Of a stretch of 64,000 nucleotides of DNA, positions 29,623-40,300 are shown piece by piece. This stretch comes from Arthrobacter sp. Soc17.1.1.1. Its GTDB lineage: Bacteria; Actinomycetota; Actinomycetes; Actinomycetales; Micrococcaceae. The stretch spans positions 1,426,001 to 1,490,000 of the forward strand of contig NZ_JBAJII010000001.1 in NCBI RefSeq assembly GCF_036867195.1. The letters run 5' to 3'. The position numbers and the translations under genes are program-made. Numbering within the stretch: position 1 is the first letter of the stretch; every line of letters begins with the position of its first letter. The notes below the pieces were generated by a model. It was not told the DNA's origin. It worked only from the letters and a program-made list of their open reading frames with translations, and did not search any database.

Positions 29623-30536
29623 CGCCGCGGAAGCCGCCCGTCACCCGCGCGGCCGGTCCGCGTGCCGCGTCCGCGGAGGCCGGGAGGATGCCGTACGGTG
29701 CGACGCCCTCGAAGAACAGGACGGGACCGAGGAACACGACGCCGCCGAAGAACGGGACGGGGCCGGGCGCGACCGTCTCGCAGCTCGACCGCAGCGGCGG
29801 TGGAACGCCCGCGCCGGGCACGGTCATCGACTTCCCGACCCCGCGGAAGTCGCACCGGCTCCGGACCCTGCTGCTCACCATCTCGGCGCTGATGCTGGTG
29901 CTCGGCGGCGTGGTGGCTTATGCGGTGTTCTCGCCGGCCCTCGCGCTGCGGACCGTGGTGGTCGAGGGCAACGTGCTCGTCCCCACGCAGGAGGTGGACG
30001 CCGCACTGGCCCCGCTGACGGGCACGTCGCTCACGCGCATCTCCGCCGACCGGGTCCGCGGACTGCTCGCCGACAAGGCACCCATCGAGGACGTGCAGAT
30101 CGCCGCGGAGCCGCCCTCCACGCTGGTGGTCACGGTCCGGGAACGCGTGCCGGTCGCGGTGCTGCAGAGCGGGCGGGAGTTCGTGCTGATCGACGCCGAG
30201 GGCCGCCAGCTCGCGAGCGTCGCCCAGCGGGACCAGATCAAGCTGCCCCTGATCGACGGCGGGACCAACGCGGTGAACTCCGAGGTGTTCTCCTCCATCA
30301 CCACGGTGCTGGCCGAGCTGCCCGTGGGTGTGCTGTCCCGGCTCAACAACGCCTCCGCGGCGAGCGTGGACTCCATCCAGCTGTCGCTCTCGGGCGACCA
30401 GCGGATCTTCTGGGGGAGCTCCGAGCGCAGTGCCGAGAAGGCGCGGGTGCTCGAGGCGATGCTGGCCATGCCGGCGAGCGATCCGCCGGTCCGTGAGTTC
30501 GATGTCAGTACCCCCGACCGGCCGGTGACGCGATGA
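29619..30536 (+). CDS. ftsQ: Cell division protein FtsQ
   Basis: 305 aa bitopic division protein. About 85 cytoplasmic residues (Arg/Gly/Asn-rich) precede one transmembrane helix (LLLTISALMLVLGGVVAYAVF). Then come a POTRA domain (LRTVVVEGNVLVPTQEVDAALAPLTG...VTVRERVPVAVL) and the FtsQ/DivIB domain. In other bacteria it scaffolds FtsL/FtsB and PBP at the septum. It is the last gene in the tightly overlapping run; ftsZ is 286 bp away. Confidence 0.9.
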   Translation: MTPRKPPVTRAAGPRAASAEAGRMPYGATPSKNRTGPRNTTPPKNGTGPGATVSQLDRSGGGTPAPGTVIDFPTPRKSHRLRTLLLTISALMLVLGGVVAYAVFSPALALRTVVVEGNVLVPTQEVDAALAPLTGTSLTRISADRVRGLLADKAPIEDVQIAAEPPSTLVVTVRERVPVAVLQSGREFVLIDAEGRQLASVAQRDQIKLPLIDGGTNAVNSEVFSSITTVLAELPVGVLSRLNNASAASVDSIQLSLSGDQRIFWGSSERSAEKARVLEAMLAMPASDPPVREFDVSTPDRPVTR

Positions 30537-30822
30537 CGCGCGCCGGCAGGGGAGGGGCAGGTGCAGGTGCAGGTGCAGGCGGATCCCGCCTCGTCGGGGA
30601 GCCGATCAGAGGCCGGGCCCGGAGGCAACACGCGGCGACACGCCCGACACACTGGGTCCGGTCTTTGCAACGCGCAGCGTATGCACCTAGCGTCAAGGAT
30701 AGAAGTTACCTGACATAACGTTAACTCTCAACCTGAACGTTAACGTTTTCTCACGTGAAGGTTCGGCCGAAACCCTCGGCAGCCCCCGTACAGCACACAG
30801 ATTCGAACAAGGGACACAGGAC
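30537..30822 (+). promoter_or_regulatory. ftsQ-ftsZ intergenic region with ftsZ promoter and paired 9-bp repeats
   Basis: No gene is supported. A short GCAGGT tandem stretch (from about 30557) follows ftsQ. Candidate promoter elements are TTGCAA (30665-30670) with TAGCGT (30689-30694), spacer 18. Downstream, AACGTTAAC occurs twice at 30717-30725 and 30736-30744, 19 bp apart. This AT-rich block stands out sharply and may be an operator or a second promoter. Confidence 0.5.
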
Positions 30823-32016
30823 GTGGCAGCACCTCAGAATTACTTGGCCGTCATCAAGGTCGTCGGCATCGGCGGCGGCGGCGTGAACGCCGTCAACCGG
30901 ATGATCGAGGTCGGGCTCCGCGGCGTGGAGTTCATCGCCATCAACACGGACGCCCAGGCGCTGCTGATGAGTGACGCGGACGTCAAGCTCGACGTCGGGC
31001 GCGAACTCACCCGCGGCCTCGGCGCAGGAGCGGACCCGGAGGTGGGCCGGCGCGCCGCCGAGGACCACTCGGAGGAGATCGAGGAGGTCCTGCGGGGAGC
31101 GGACATGGTCTTCGTGACCGCCGGAGAAGGCGGCGGCACCGGGACCGGTGGCGCACCCGTGGTCGCGCGCATCGCGCGTTCGCTCGGCGCCCTGACCATC
31201 GGCGTCGTCACCCGCCCCTTCACGTTCGAGGGGCGCCGCCGGTCGAACCAGGCCGAGAGCGGCATCGACACCCTCCGCGAGGAGGTCGACACGCTCATCG
31301 TCATCCCGAACGACCGCCTGCTGTCCATCAGCGACCGGAACGTCTCCATGCTGGACGCGTTCCGCTCGGCCGACCAGGTGCTGCTCTCCGGTGTCCAGGG
31401 CATCACCGACCTCATCACCACGCCGGGTCTGATCAACCTCGACTTCGCCGACGTCAAGTCCGTGATGCAGGGCGCGGGTTCGGCGCTCATGGGCATCGGC
31501 TCCGCACGCGGCGAGGACCGTGCCGTCAAGGCAGCGGAACTGGCCATCGCGTCGCCGCTCCTCGAGGCCTCCATCGACGGCGCGCACGGCGTCCTGCTGT
31601 CGATCCAGGGTGGCTCCGACCTCGGCCTGTTCGAGATCAACGAGGCCGCCCGCCTGGTCCAGGAGGTCGCGCACCCCGAGGCGAACATCATCTTCGGTGC
31701 CGTGATCGACGACGCACTCGGCGACGAGGCCCGCGTGACGGTCATCGCCGCCGGCTTCGACCAGGTCGACGCCACCTCGCAGCCGGCCGCCGCAGCCGCC
31801 CCCGCGTCCCGGCCGGCCGTCGCGCCGAGCGTCGGCGGTGACCACCAGCGCGTCCCCGCCACGGCGGGCCTCGGCGCCTGGTCGCAGCAGCGCGCGCAGA
31901 ACGTCCAGGCCGTACCCGCCGACTCGGGCTTCGACGTCGACCTCCCGGCGATCGTGGAGCCCGACCTGTCCGCAGGCCGCTCCGACGACCTCGACGTACC
32001 CGACTTCCTGAAGTAG
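30823..32016 (+). CDS. ftsZ: Cell division GTPase FtsZ
   Basis: Tubulin homologue forming the Z ring (397 aa). [15 protein letters not shown] opens the GTPase domain, [13 protein letters not shown] is the tubulin signature, and the T7-loop region [11 protein letters not shown] is intact. A variable Ala/Pro linker (about 320-385) ends in [10 protein letters not shown], the conserved tail that binds SepF and FtsW in Actinobacteria. GTG 30823 follows CAGGA. Confidence 0.97.
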   Translation: MAAPQNYLAVIKVVGIGGGGVNAVNRMIEVGLRGVEFIAINTDAQALLMSDADVKLDVGRELTRGLGAGADPEVGRRAAEDHSEEIEEVLRGADMVFVTAGEGGGTGTGGAPVVARIARSLGALTIGVVTRPFTFEGRRRSNQAESGIDTLREEVDTLIVIPNDRLLSISDRNVSMLDAFRSADQVLLSGVQGITDLITTPGLINLDFADVKSVMQGAGSALMGIGSARGEDRAVKAAELAIASPLLEASIDGAHGVLLSIQGGSDLGLFEINEAARLVQEVAHPEANIIFGAVIDDALGDEARVTVIAAGFDQVDATSQPAAAAAPASRPAVAPSVGGDHQRVPATAGLGAWSQQRAQNVQAVPADSGFDVDLPAIVEPDLSAGRSDDLDVPDFLK

Positions 32017-32019
32017 TCG

Positions 32020-32832
32020 GTGCACTCACCCGCGCAGCCCGGACTGGCCTCCCCGTTCCACTGGAGCGCCGAGGTCCGTCCGGGGCTCCGCGTCGCCTTC
32101 ACGAGCGCCGCGGCGGGTAACCTCGCACTCCACGTCGGCGACGACGCGGAGGGCGTGCGGGCGAACCGCCGAGCGCTCGAGGCCTCGATGGGCGTGGCCG
32201 GGGGATCCCTCCGTTTCATGAGCCAGACCCACTCCGACCGCGTCGCGGTGCTGGAGGACGGCCCCGCCCGCGGCGGTGCAGTCGGCGGGTCCGGTCGCGT
32301 CCACGGGGACGTCGACGCCGGCGTCGCCCCCTGGGTCCCCGACGCCGACGGCATGGTCTCCCGGACAGGTCTCCAGCCTCTCGCGGTCCTGGTGGCCGAC
32401 TGCGTGCCCGTCGTCCTCGCGGATGCCTCCATCGCCGAGGGCGGCACGGGCGCGACGGCCGTCGTGCATGCCGGCCGTGCCGGCGTCGGCAACGGGATCG
32501 TCGCGAACGCCGTGCGCTCACTCGTGCAGGCCGGCGCACGGGATCTCACAGCATGGATCGGTCCGTCGGTCTGCGGCTCCTGCTACGAGGTCCCCGAGGA
32601 CATGATGCGCGCCCTGGCCGGCGTCCTCCCCGAGGCCGCGGCGCGGACCCGTACGGGCACCCCGGCCCTCGACCTGCCGGCCGCGGTCCGCCGCCAGCTC
32701 GAGGACGCCGGGGTCGTCGTCGGACGGGTCACCGGGAACGGCCCCGCGTGCACGCTCGAGAACACCGCCCTGTTCTCCCATCGCCGCGAGCCGGGCACCG
32801 GCCGCATCGCCGGCCTGGTGTGGCGCACGTGA
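32020..32832 (+). CDS. pgeF: Purine nucleoside phosphorylase / peptidoglycan editing factor (YfiH/PgeF)
   Basis: 270 aa multicopper-oxidase-like (laccase domain) protein of the DUF152 family. SQTHSDRV, ADCVPVVLAD, VHAGRAGVGNGIV and GPSVCGSCYEVPEDM supply the His/Cys metal ligands. Relatives remove L-Ser misincorporated in muropeptides or phosphorolyse adenosine. The start is GTG 32020, 3 nt after the ftsZ stop, suggesting translational coupling; the next gene overlaps by one base. Confidence 0.87.
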   Translation: MHSPAQPGLASPFHWSAEVRPGLRVAFTSAAAGNLALHVGDDAEGVRANRRALEASMGVAGGSLRFMSQTHSDRVAVLEDGPARGGAVGGSGRVHGDVDAGVAPWVPDADGMVSRTGLQPLAVLVADCVPVVLADASIAEGGTGATAVVHAGRAGVGNGIVANAVRSLVQAGARDLTAWIGPSVCGSCYEVPEDMMRALAGVLPEAAARTRTGTPALDLPAAVRRQLEDAGVVVGRVTGNGPACTLENTALFSHRREPGTGRIAGLVWRT

Positions 32833-33689
32833 TGCACGACGACGGGACCGGACCGGCCGGAGGGACCGGGGGACCCGGACGCACCGCCCGTGCCCGCGAG
32901 CTCGAGGCGCGCCTCGAGGCCGTCCGCGCCCGCATCGCCGCGGCCTCCGCGGGCCGGAGCGAGCCGGACCTGATCGTGGTCACGAAGTACTTCCCGGCGT
33001 CCGACGTACGGATCCTCGCGGACCTCGGGGTGACCGACGTGGGGGAGAACCGCGACCAGGAGGCCGCGGCGAAGGCCGCGGAGCTCGGGGACCTCGCGCT
33101 GCGCTGGCACTTCATCGGGCAGGCGCAGACCAACAAGGCGAGATCGGTGGTCCGCTACGCGCACAGCATCCACTCGGTGGACCGCGCCGCGCTGGTCGGC
33201 GCCCTCGGGAAGGCGATGACCGCCGAGCAGGCCCGGCGGGATGCAGCAGGACTGCCGGGGCGCCCCGACCTCGACTGCTTCCTCCAGTTCGCACTCGACA
33301 CCGCCGACGAGACCGGAGGCGAGACCGGAGGCGAGCCCGGAGACCGGCCGGCGTCCGCCGTCGGGTCCACGGCAGGGGCCACCAGCGGAACCCGGCCGGC
33401 AGGCCGGGGCGGGGCACTCCCGGCTGAGGCAGGCGACCTGGCGCGCGCCGTCACGGCCACACCGGGACTCCGCCTCGCCGGCGTCATGGGCGTGGCTCCG
33501 CTCGGGGCGGACCCCGCGGCAGCGTTCGCCCTGCTCCTGCGGATCAGCGGAACGATCCGCTCCGTCGAGCCGTCCGCAGCGGCCGTCTCCGCCGGCATGA
33601 GCGGGGACCTCGAGGCGGCCGTCGCGGCGGGCGCGACACACCTGAGGATCGGCTCTGATGTGCTCGGTCCCCGTCCGGCCGTGGGGTAG
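32832..33689 (+). CDS. PLP homeostasis protein (YggS/PLPBP)
   Basis: Pyridoxal-phosphate-binding TIM-barrel protein of 285 aa. The Schiff-base lysine is in DLIVVTKYFP, and HFIGQAQTNKARSVV and LRIGSDVLGPRP are family signatures. It is longer than the usual 230 residues because of a Gly/Glu/Pro/Ser-rich insert (about residues 158-205) that begins with three 12-bp repeats. ATG 32832 shares one base with the pgeF stop. Relatives sit next to sepF across Gram-positive bacteria. Confidence 0.88.
   Translation: MHDDGTGPAGGTGGPGRTARARELEARLEAVRARIAAASAGRSEPDLIVVTKYFPASDVRILADLGVTDVGENRDQEAAAKAAELGDLALRWHFIGQAQTNKARSVVRYAHSIHSVDRAALVGALGKAMTAEQARRDAAGLPGRPDLDCFLQFALDTADETGGETGGEPGDRPASAVGSTAGATSGTRPAGRGGALPAEAGDLARAVTATPGLRLAGVMGVAPLGADPAAAFALLLRISGTIRSVEPSAAAVSAGMSGDLEAAVAAGATHLRIGSDVLGPRPAVG
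33309..33344 (+). repeat. Three 12-bp repeats in the YggS gene
   Basis: GAGACCGGAGGC twice, then GAGCCCGGAGAC, encode ETGG-ETGG-EPGD at the start of a low-complexity insert in an otherwise conserved barrel protein. Confidence 0.8.
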
Positions 33690-33788
33690 CGTCTGAAGCT
33701 AGAACGGCGGCACGCTGTGCCGCCGGGCGTGGCGCCCCCGGCACGCCGTCCGACCCCACCAATCCACTCATTCAGAACAGGAGTCACC

Positions 33789-34310
33789 ATGGCTGGCGCA
33801 CTGCGCAAGACGATGATCTACCTTGGGCTCGCCGATGGTGATGAGCACTACGAGCCCGAAACGAAGAGCGCGCACAGCAGGAACGAGGACTACTCAGTGG
33901 ATTACGACCGCGACGAACGCCACCTCGAGCCCGCCCCGGCGGCCACCCGGGTCGCTCCGGCCGAGGAGTACCGCGCACCCGTGACGCCCATCAAGCGGGC
34001 CCCGTCGTCGCGTGAGGACTCCGCGGCGCTGCGCCAGATCACCACCATCCACCCGCGCTCGTACAACGATGCCAAGCTCATCGGTGAGAGCTTCCGCGAC
34101 GGCATCCCGGTGATCATGAACGTCACGGACATGGGCGAATCCGACGCCAAGCGGCTCGTCGACTTCTCGGCGGGCCTCGTCTTCGGCCTGCACGGCAGCA
34201 TCGAACGGGTCACCAATAAGGTGTTCCTGCTGTCGCCGTCGTATATTGAAGTCCTCGGCGAGGACCTGAAGGCAAGCGAAGCACAGACCAGCTTCTTCAA
34301 CCAGAGCTGA
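33789..34310 (+). CDS. sepF: Cell division protein SepF
   Basis: 173 aa. The N-terminal amphipathic membrane-targeting segment is [14 protein letters not shown], followed by an acidic linker and the SepF core ([32 protein letters not shown]...[20 protein letters not shown]). In Actinobacteria it is the main membrane anchor of FtsZ. ATG 33789 has AGGAG upstream. A candidate own promoter region (TAGCGT and TAGAAC hexamers near 33687-33705) lies after the YggS gene. Confidence 0.94.
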   Translation: MAGALRKTMIYLGLADGDEHYEPETKSAHSRNEDYSVDYDRDERHLEPAPAATRVAPAEEYRAPVTPIKRAPSSREDSAALRQITTIHPRSYNDAKLIGESFRDGIPVIMNVTDMGESDAKRLVDFSAGLVFGLHGSIERVTNKVFLLSPSYIEVLGEDLKASEAQTSFFNQS

Positions 34311-34371
34311 CCGACGCGGCCACCACGGTCGCAGCGGACCCTCCGATGGCCCGAAGGACTGGAACGTCTCC

Positions 34372-34662
34372 GTGAGTTTGGTATTCGCCCTGATCTACCT
34401 GGTACTGATGCTGTTCCAGCTCGCCCTGATCCTGCGGATCATCTACGACGCCGTGCAGGGCTTCGCGCGTGACTGGCGTCCCCAGAAACTCGCCCTCGTG
34501 GTCGCCTCCGGCGTGTACTCCGCGACGGACCCGCCCATCAAGGCGCTCCGCCGGCTGATCCCCCCGCTCCGCCTGGGCGGGGTGCAGCTCGACCTCGCAT
34601 TCCTGGTGCTCTTCATCGTGGTGCTGATCCTGATGTCCGTGTCGGCAGGGCTCGCAACCTAG
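34372..34662 (+). CDS. YggT-family membrane protein
   Basis: 96 aa with two transmembrane segments (FALIYLVLMLFQLALILRIIYDAV and LDLAFLVLFIVVLILMSVSA) and the family's RRLIPPLRLGGVQLDL stretch. It is always found next to sepF and wag31 in Actinobacteria; the role is unknown but probably in envelope growth or division. Start GTG 34372. Confidence 0.88.
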   Translation: MSLVFALIYLVLMLFQLALILRIIYDAVQGFARDWRPQKLALVVASGVYSATDPPIKALRRLIPPLRLGGVQLDLAFLVLFIVVLILMSVSAGLAT

Positions 34663-34766
34663 CGTCCGAGTCCGTTTCGTGATGCAGTTCCAGAAGATAT
34701 ACGCTGATTCACAGATCGACGTGAGTCCCGTGTTCATGTCCGCAATTCGGTACCGCAGCCATGCCC

Positions 34767-34783
34767 GCCTCCCGGTGGGAGGC
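34767..34783 (+). other. Small hairpin in the wag31 leader
   Basis: GCCTCCC (34767-34773) and GGGAGGC (34777-34783) flank a 3-nt loop, 24 nt before the wag31 start. It could be a leader structure; no function is claimed. Confidence 0.4.
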
Positions 34784-34806
34784 TTCTATCAGTATGAGGT
34801 GACCAG

Positions 34807-35481
34807 ATGGCTTTGACGCCAGAAGACGTTGTCAACAAGAGGTTCCAGCCGACGAAGTTCCGCGAGGGCTACGACCAGGACGAGGTGGACGACTTCCTCG
34901 ACGAGATCGTCGTCGAACTCCGCCGCCTGCACTCGGAGAACGAGGACCTGCGCCGCCGGCTCTCCGGCGACGCGACCGACACGTCGTCCGACGCCACCTC
35001 CGAGACGTCACCGGACGCCTCGCAGGTCACCGTCCCCGCCCCGGTCTCCGCCAGCGCCCACACCGAGAAGGTCACGGGCGACACGTCCTCCGTGAAGGCA
35101 GCCGAGGCCGTCGCCGACGTCGAGGAGCCCACCCCGGCTCCCGCCGCCCCCGCCGCCGGTTCCTCCGCCGAGTCCGCGGCCGGCGTCCTCGCGATGGCCC
35201 AGCGCCTGCACGACGAGTACGTCAACGCCGGTGTCGAACAGCGCGACAAGATCATCGCCGAGGCGCAGATCGAGGCCAGCGGCCTCGTCAACGACGCCCA
35301 GGAGAAGAGCCGCAAGACCCTCGGCGACCTCGAGGAGCAGAAGACCGTGCTCGAGCGCAAGGTGGAGCAGCTGCGCGGCTTCGAGAGCGACTACCGTGCC
35401 CGCCTGAAGGCGTACATCGAGGGTCAGCTCCGCGACCTGGACGCCCGCGGCTCGCTCGCGACCGACGCCACGGCCTCCTAG
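34807..35481 (+). CDS. wag31: DivIVA / Wag31 polar growth protein
   Basis: Coiled-coil scaffold that binds curved membrane and directs polar or septal wall growth (224 aa). The N-terminal DivIVA domain (MALTPEDVVNKRFQPTKFREGYDQDEVDDFLDEIVVELRRL) is conserved. An Ala/Pro/Thr linker (about 60-120) separates it from the second coiled coil. The variable linker is the part phosphorylated in mycobacterial Wag31. It ends the division cluster, followed by a double hairpin. Confidence 0.95.
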   Translation: MALTPEDVVNKRFQPTKFREGYDQDEVDDFLDEIVVELRRLHSENEDLRRRLSGDATDTSSDATSETSPDASQVTVPAPVSASAHTEKVTGDTSSVKAAEAVADVEEPTPAPAAPAAGSSAESAAGVLAMAQRLHDEYVNAGVEQRDKIIAEAQIEASGLVNDAQEKSRKTLGDLEEQKTVLERKVEQLRGFESDYRARLKAYIEGQLRDLDARGSLATDATAS

Positions 35482-35489
35482 CAGGACGC

Positions 35490-35565
35490 CCGGCCCGACC
35501 GCGTGTCGGGCCGGCGGAAGGGCCGGTTGCCGGGGCGTGATCCCCGGCGGCCGGCCCTTCCGCCG
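35490..35565. terminator. Double hairpin after wag31
   Basis: A 10-bp stem (35490-35499 with 35505-35514) overlaps by 3 bases a 15-bp perfect stem (35512-35526 with 35551-35565). The larger stem encloses a further 7-bp stem (35529-35535 with 35542-35548). No T tail is seen. It terminates the division cluster before lspA. Confidence 0.7.
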
Positions 35566-35620
35566 TTCCAGCCACCGCGTACCGTGGTGGACACACCAGC
35601 GAGTAGACCTTGGACGCACC

Positions 35621-36235
35621 GTGAACGAGCACCAGCCACCCGATCCCGCCACCGCAGGGGACCCTGCCCACGCCCGGAGGATCCCCGTGCAGTACGGCGC
35701 GGTCATGCTGCTGTGCACCCTCGTCGCCTACATCCTCGACCAGCTCACCAAGTGGTGGGTCGTCGCGACGATGAGCGAGGGACAGATCACGCCGGTCCTG
35801 CCACCCCTGCTGCACTGGCGCTTCATCCGCAACCCCGGCGCCGCGTTCTCCATCGGCACCGACTACACGTGGGTGTTCACGATCGTGATGGTCGTGGTCG
35901 CCGTCGCCATCGTGCTCCAGGTCCGGAAAATCGCGTCGTGGGGCTGGGCCGTGGCCCTCGGCCTCGTCCTCGGCGGCGCCCTCGGCAACCTCACCGACCG
36001 GCTCTTCCGGGAACCGTCCTTCGGGCAGGGCCACGTGGTGGACTTCATCGCCCTGCCGAACTTCGCCATCTTCAACATCGCCGACTCCGCCGTCGTGAGC
36101 GGGGTGGTGCTCATCTGCATCCTGACCCTGCGCGGCATCGGCATGGACGGCACGCGTGGCACCGACGAGCCGGCCGACGCGCCGGGAGACGACGCACGTC
36201 CCACAGGTGGGGAGCGGGGCGACGATGACCGCTGA
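35621..36235 (+). CDS. lspA: Lipoprotein signal peptidase
   Basis: Aspartic protease of the membrane that removes prolipoprotein signal peptides (204 aa). Four transmembrane helices. ILDQLTKWW, the [10 protein letters not shown] segment, [11 protein letters not shown] and FNIADSAV carry the catalytic Asp pair (in TDRL and ADSAV). GTG 35621 sits after TAGACC and a roughly 12-nt leader; 20 hydrophilic residues precede helix one. The 3' end overlaps rluD by 11 bp. Confidence 0.92.
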   Translation: MNEHQPPDPATAGDPAHARRIPVQYGAVMLLCTLVAYILDQLTKWWVVATMSEGQITPVLPPLLHWRFIRNPGAAFSIGTDYTWVFTIVMVVVAVAIVLQVRKIASWGWAVALGLVLGGALGNLTDRLFREPSFGQGHVVDFIALPNFAIFNIADSAVVSGVVLICILTLRGIGMDGTRGTDEPADAPGDDARPTGGERGDDDR

Positions 36236-37160
36236 GCACCAGCGGATCGCGATCCCCGACGCCGGGTCCGGGAGCCGCGTCGACGCCGCCCTCGCCCGGC
36301 TGCTCGACGTCTCCCGTTCGGCGGTGGCCCAGTGGTGCGCCGACGGGCGGGTGCTGCGCGACGGCGCGCCCCTCGCCAAGTCGGACCGCGTGCACGCCGG
36401 GGACGTCCTCGACGTCGACGTCCCGGACCCCGGGGACAAGCACCGCATCATCCCCGAGGCCGTCGACGGCATGGGGATCCTGCTCGACGACGAGGACTTC
36501 GTCGTCGTCGACAAGCCCGTGGGCGTCGCCGCCCACCCGTCGCCGGGCTGGGTCGGCCCGACCGTCGTCGGCGCCCTCGCGGCCGCCGGCTACCGTATCT
36601 CGACCTCCGGTGCGCCGGAGCGCGTGGGGATCGTCCACCGGCTCGACGTCGGGACGTCCGGGGCGATGGTGGTCGCCAAGACCGAACCCGCCTACACGGC
36701 CCTCAAGCGCGCCTTCAAGGAGCGCACGGTCGACAAGGTCTACCACGCGGTGGTGCAGGGGCTGCCCGAGCCGCTCAAGGGGACCATCGACGCACCCATC
36801 GGCCGCCATCCCCACCACGAGTGGCGCTTCGCGGTCATGGAGGGCGGCCGGGACTCCGTGACGCACTACGAGGTGCTCGAGGCCTTCGGCCGGGCGAGCC
36901 TCGTGGAGGTGCACCTCGAGACCGGCAGGACGCACCAGATCCGCGTGCACTTCTCCGCGCTCCGCCACCCCTGCGCCGGCGACCTCACCTACGGAGCCGA
37001 TCCCCGGCTCGCCGCGGAACTCGGCCTCACGCGGCAGTGGCTCCACGCCCACCGCCTGGGCTTCGCGCACCCGCGCACGAACGAGCCCGTCAGCGTCACG
37101 AGTCCCTACCCGGTGGACCTGGCGTACGCGGTCACGGCGCTCTCCCGGGGCCTCGTCTGA
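36225..37160 (+). CDS. RluD-type 23S rRNA pseudouridine synthase
   Basis: 311 aa. An N-terminal S4 RNA-binding domain ([27 protein letters not shown]) is followed by the RluA-family catalytic domain with [15 protein letters not shown], whose Asp is the nucleophile. ATG 36225 lies inside the lspA 3' end, so the two genes are translationally coupled, as in mycobacteria (Rv1539-Rv1540). The exact uridine targets cannot be read from sequence. Confidence 0.9.
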   Translation: MTAEHQRIAIPDAGSGSRVDAALARLLDVSRSAVAQWCADGRVLRDGAPLAKSDRVHAGDVLDVDVPDPGDKHRIIPEAVDGMGILLDDEDFVVVDKPVGVAAHPSPGWVGPTVVGALAAAGYRISTSGAPERVGIVHRLDVGTSGAMVVAKTEPAYTALKRAFKERTVDKVYHAVVQGLPEPLKGTIDAPIGRHPHHEWRFAVMEGGRDSVTHYEVLEAFGRASLVEVHLETGRTHQIRVHFSALRHPCAGDLTYGADPRLAAELGLTRQWLHAHRLGFAHPRTNEPVSVTSPYPVDLAYAVTALSRGLV

Positions 37161-37296
37161 GCCGTCCGGCCGGCCTCGCCCGACACGCCGGGCACGCCGC
37201 ACCGGTGCGGTCCGACCCGCCCGAGGGGGTCCGCCCGACACGCCGGTCCGACCTCGGACGGGGGTCCCGGCGGCCGCCGGAGGGGCAGGGCAGCAC

Positions 37297-37309
37297 TAGA
37301 CTTGGCGGG
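37297..37309 (+). promoter_or_regulatory. -10 hexamer of a probable leaderless dnaE transcript
   Basis: TAGACT (37297-37302), 6 nt, then the GTG start. No Shine-Dalgarno is present. Confidence 0.6.
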
Positions 37310-40300
37310 TGGCTACTCCTGCATCGACAGACTCGTTCGTCCATCTCCACAACCACACCGAGTACTCGATGCTCGATGGCGCGGCCCGGCTGACGGACCT
37401 GTTCAGCCACACCGAGGAACTCGGGATGAACGCCCTGGCGACGACGGACCACGGCTTCGTGTTCGGTGCCTTCGACTTCTGGAGCAAGGCCAGGAGCGCC
37501 GGGATCAAGCCGATCATCGGCGTGGAGGCCTATCTCACCCCGGGCACCGCGCGCGGGGACCGCACGCGCGTGCAGTGGGGCGGCGGCGGGCGTGACGACG
37601 TCTCCGGTGCCGGCGCCTACACCCACATGACGCTGTGGTCGGAGACCACCGAGGGCATGCACAACCTCTTCCGGATGTCCTCGCTGGCCTCCCTCGAGGG
37701 CTACCTGTACAAGCCCCGCATGGACCGTGACCTCCTGCAGACTTACGGCAAGGGCCTGATCGCGACGACCGGCTGCCCATCCGGTGAGGTGCAGACGAAG
37801 CTCCGGCTCGGCCTCTACGACGAGGCGCGGCAGGCGGCGTCGGACTTCCGCGACATCTTCGGCGCGGAGAACTACTTCTGCGAGCTGATGGACCACGGCC
37901 TCGACATCGAGCGCAACGTCAAGGCCGACCTCATCCGGCTCGCGAAGGAGCTCGGCCTGCCGCTCGTGGCCACCAACGACCTGCACTACACGCACGCCGA
38001 GGACTCCAAGGCCCACGCGGCGCTGCTCTGCGTGCAGTCCGGCTCCACCCTGGCCGATCCGAAGCGGTTCAAGTTCGACGCCGACGAGTTCTACCTCAAG
38101 TCGCCCGCCGAGATGCGGGCCATCTTCCGCGACTACCCGGAGGCCTGCGACAACACGCTGCTCATCGCCGAGCGGTGCGACGTCGAGTTCAACACCAAGG
38201 CGAACTACATGCCGCGCTTCCCGGTCCCAGAGGGCGAGAACGAGCAGTCCTGGTTCGTGAAGGAGGTCGAGACGGGCCTGCAGTACCGGTACCCGGGCGG
38301 CGTGCCCGACGACGTGCGGAAGCAGGCGGAGTTTGAGGTCGGCGTCATCACGCAGATGGGCTTCCCCGGCTACTTCCTCGTCGTCGCCGACTTCATCAAC
38401 TGGGCCAAGAACAACGGCATCCGCGTCGGTCCCGGCCGCGGTTCCGGTGCCGGGTCGATGGTGGCGTACGCGATGCGCATCACCGACCTCGACCCACTCA
38501 AGCACGGGCTGATCTTCGAGCGCTTCCTCAACCCCGAGCGCGTGTCCATGCCCGACTTCGACGTCGATTTCGATGATCGCCGCCGCGCCGAGGTCATCCG
38601 CTACGTGACGGAGAAGTACGGCGACGAGCGCGTGGCCATGATCGTCACCTACGGCACCATCAAGGCCAAGCAGGCCCTCAAGGACTCCTCGCGCGTCATG
38701 GGCTACCCGTTCTCCACGGGGGAACGGCTCACAAAGGCCATGCCGCCGGACGTCATGGGCAAGGGCCTCGCCCTGGCGGACGTGCACAACAAGGACGCCA
38801 AGCGCTACTCGGAGGCCGAGGAGCTGCGCGAGCTCCTGAAGACCGATGCGGACTCCGAGAAGGTCTTCGAGACGGCCCTCGGCCTCGAGGGCCTGAAGCG
38901 CCAGTGGGGCGTGCACGCGGCGGGCGTCATCATGTCCTCGGACCCGCTGATCGACATCATCCCGATCATGCGCCGCGAGCAGGACGGCCAGATCATCACG
39001 CAGTTCGACTACCCCACCTGCGAGGGCCTCGGCCTGATCAAGATGGACTTCCTCGGCCTGCGGAACCTGACGATCATCACGGACGCCGTCGAGAACATCA
39101 AGGCCAACAAGGACACCGACCTCGTCCTCGAGACCCTCGAACTCGACGACAGGGAGTCCTACGAGCTGCTGGCGCGCGGCGACACCCTCGGCGTGTTCCA
39201 GCTCGACGGCGGGCCCATGCGATCACTGCTGAAGCTCATGCGACCCGACAACTTCGAGGACATCTCCGCCGTCCTCGCGCTGTACCGGCCGGGTCCCATG
39301 GGTGTGAACTCGCACACGAACTACGCCCTGCGCAAGAACGGCCTGCAGGACATCGAGCCGATCCACCCGGAGCTCGAGGGACCCCTCGAGGAGATCCTCG
39401 GCGGGACCTACGGGCTGATCGTCTACCAGGAGCAGGTGATGAGCGCCGCGCAGAAGCTGGCGAACTTCACGCTCGGCCAGGCGGACATGCTGCGCCGTGC
39501 GATGGGCAAGAAGAAGAAGTCGGAGCTGGACAAGCAGCAGGCGGACTTCTTCGCGGGCATGAAGGCCAACGGCTACTCCCAGGCCGCCATGGACAAGCTG
39601 TGGACCGTGCTGGAGTCCTTCTCGGACTACGCGTTCAACAAGGCCCACACCGCCGCCTACGGCCTCGTGTCCTACTGGACCGCGTACCTGAAGGCGCACT
39701 ACCCCGCCGAGTACATGGCGGCCCTGCTCACCAGCGTCGGCGACGACAAGGACAAGCTGGCCATCTACCTCAACGAGTGCCGCCGCATGGGCATCACGGT
39801 GCTCCCGCCGGACGTCAACGAGTCCAGCGTGAACTTCACCCCGGTCGGCAAGGACATCCGCTTCGGCATGGGCGCCATCCGCAACGTGGGCGCGAACGTC
39901 GTCGGGGCCATGGTGGGTGCGCGCGAGGAGAAGGGCGCGTTCACCTCGTTCAGCGACTTCCTGCAGAAGGTCCCCGCCGTCGTCTGCAACAAGCGGACCA
40001 TCGAATCGCTCATCAAAGCCGGCGCGTTCGACTCCCTCCGGCATCCGCGGCGGGCGCTGGCGATGATCCACGAGGAGGCCGTGGACTCCGTGATCGTGCT
40101 GAAGCGCAACGAGGCGGCGAACCAGTTCGACCTCTTCAGCGCGTTCGACGACGCGGGCGGCTCCGTGGGCGGCCTGTCCGTCGAGGTGCCGGACCTGCCC
40201 GAGTGGGACAAGAAGGACAAGCTGTCCTTCGAACGCGACATGCTCGGCCTCTACGTCTCGGACCACCCGCTGCAGGGGCTCGAGGGCATCCTCGGCCAGC

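Noticed and set aside
29450..30496. 348-aa frame over murC/ftsQ
   Set aside because: Arg/Pro-rich shadow; ftsQ with its transmembrane helix and POTRA domain occupies the region.
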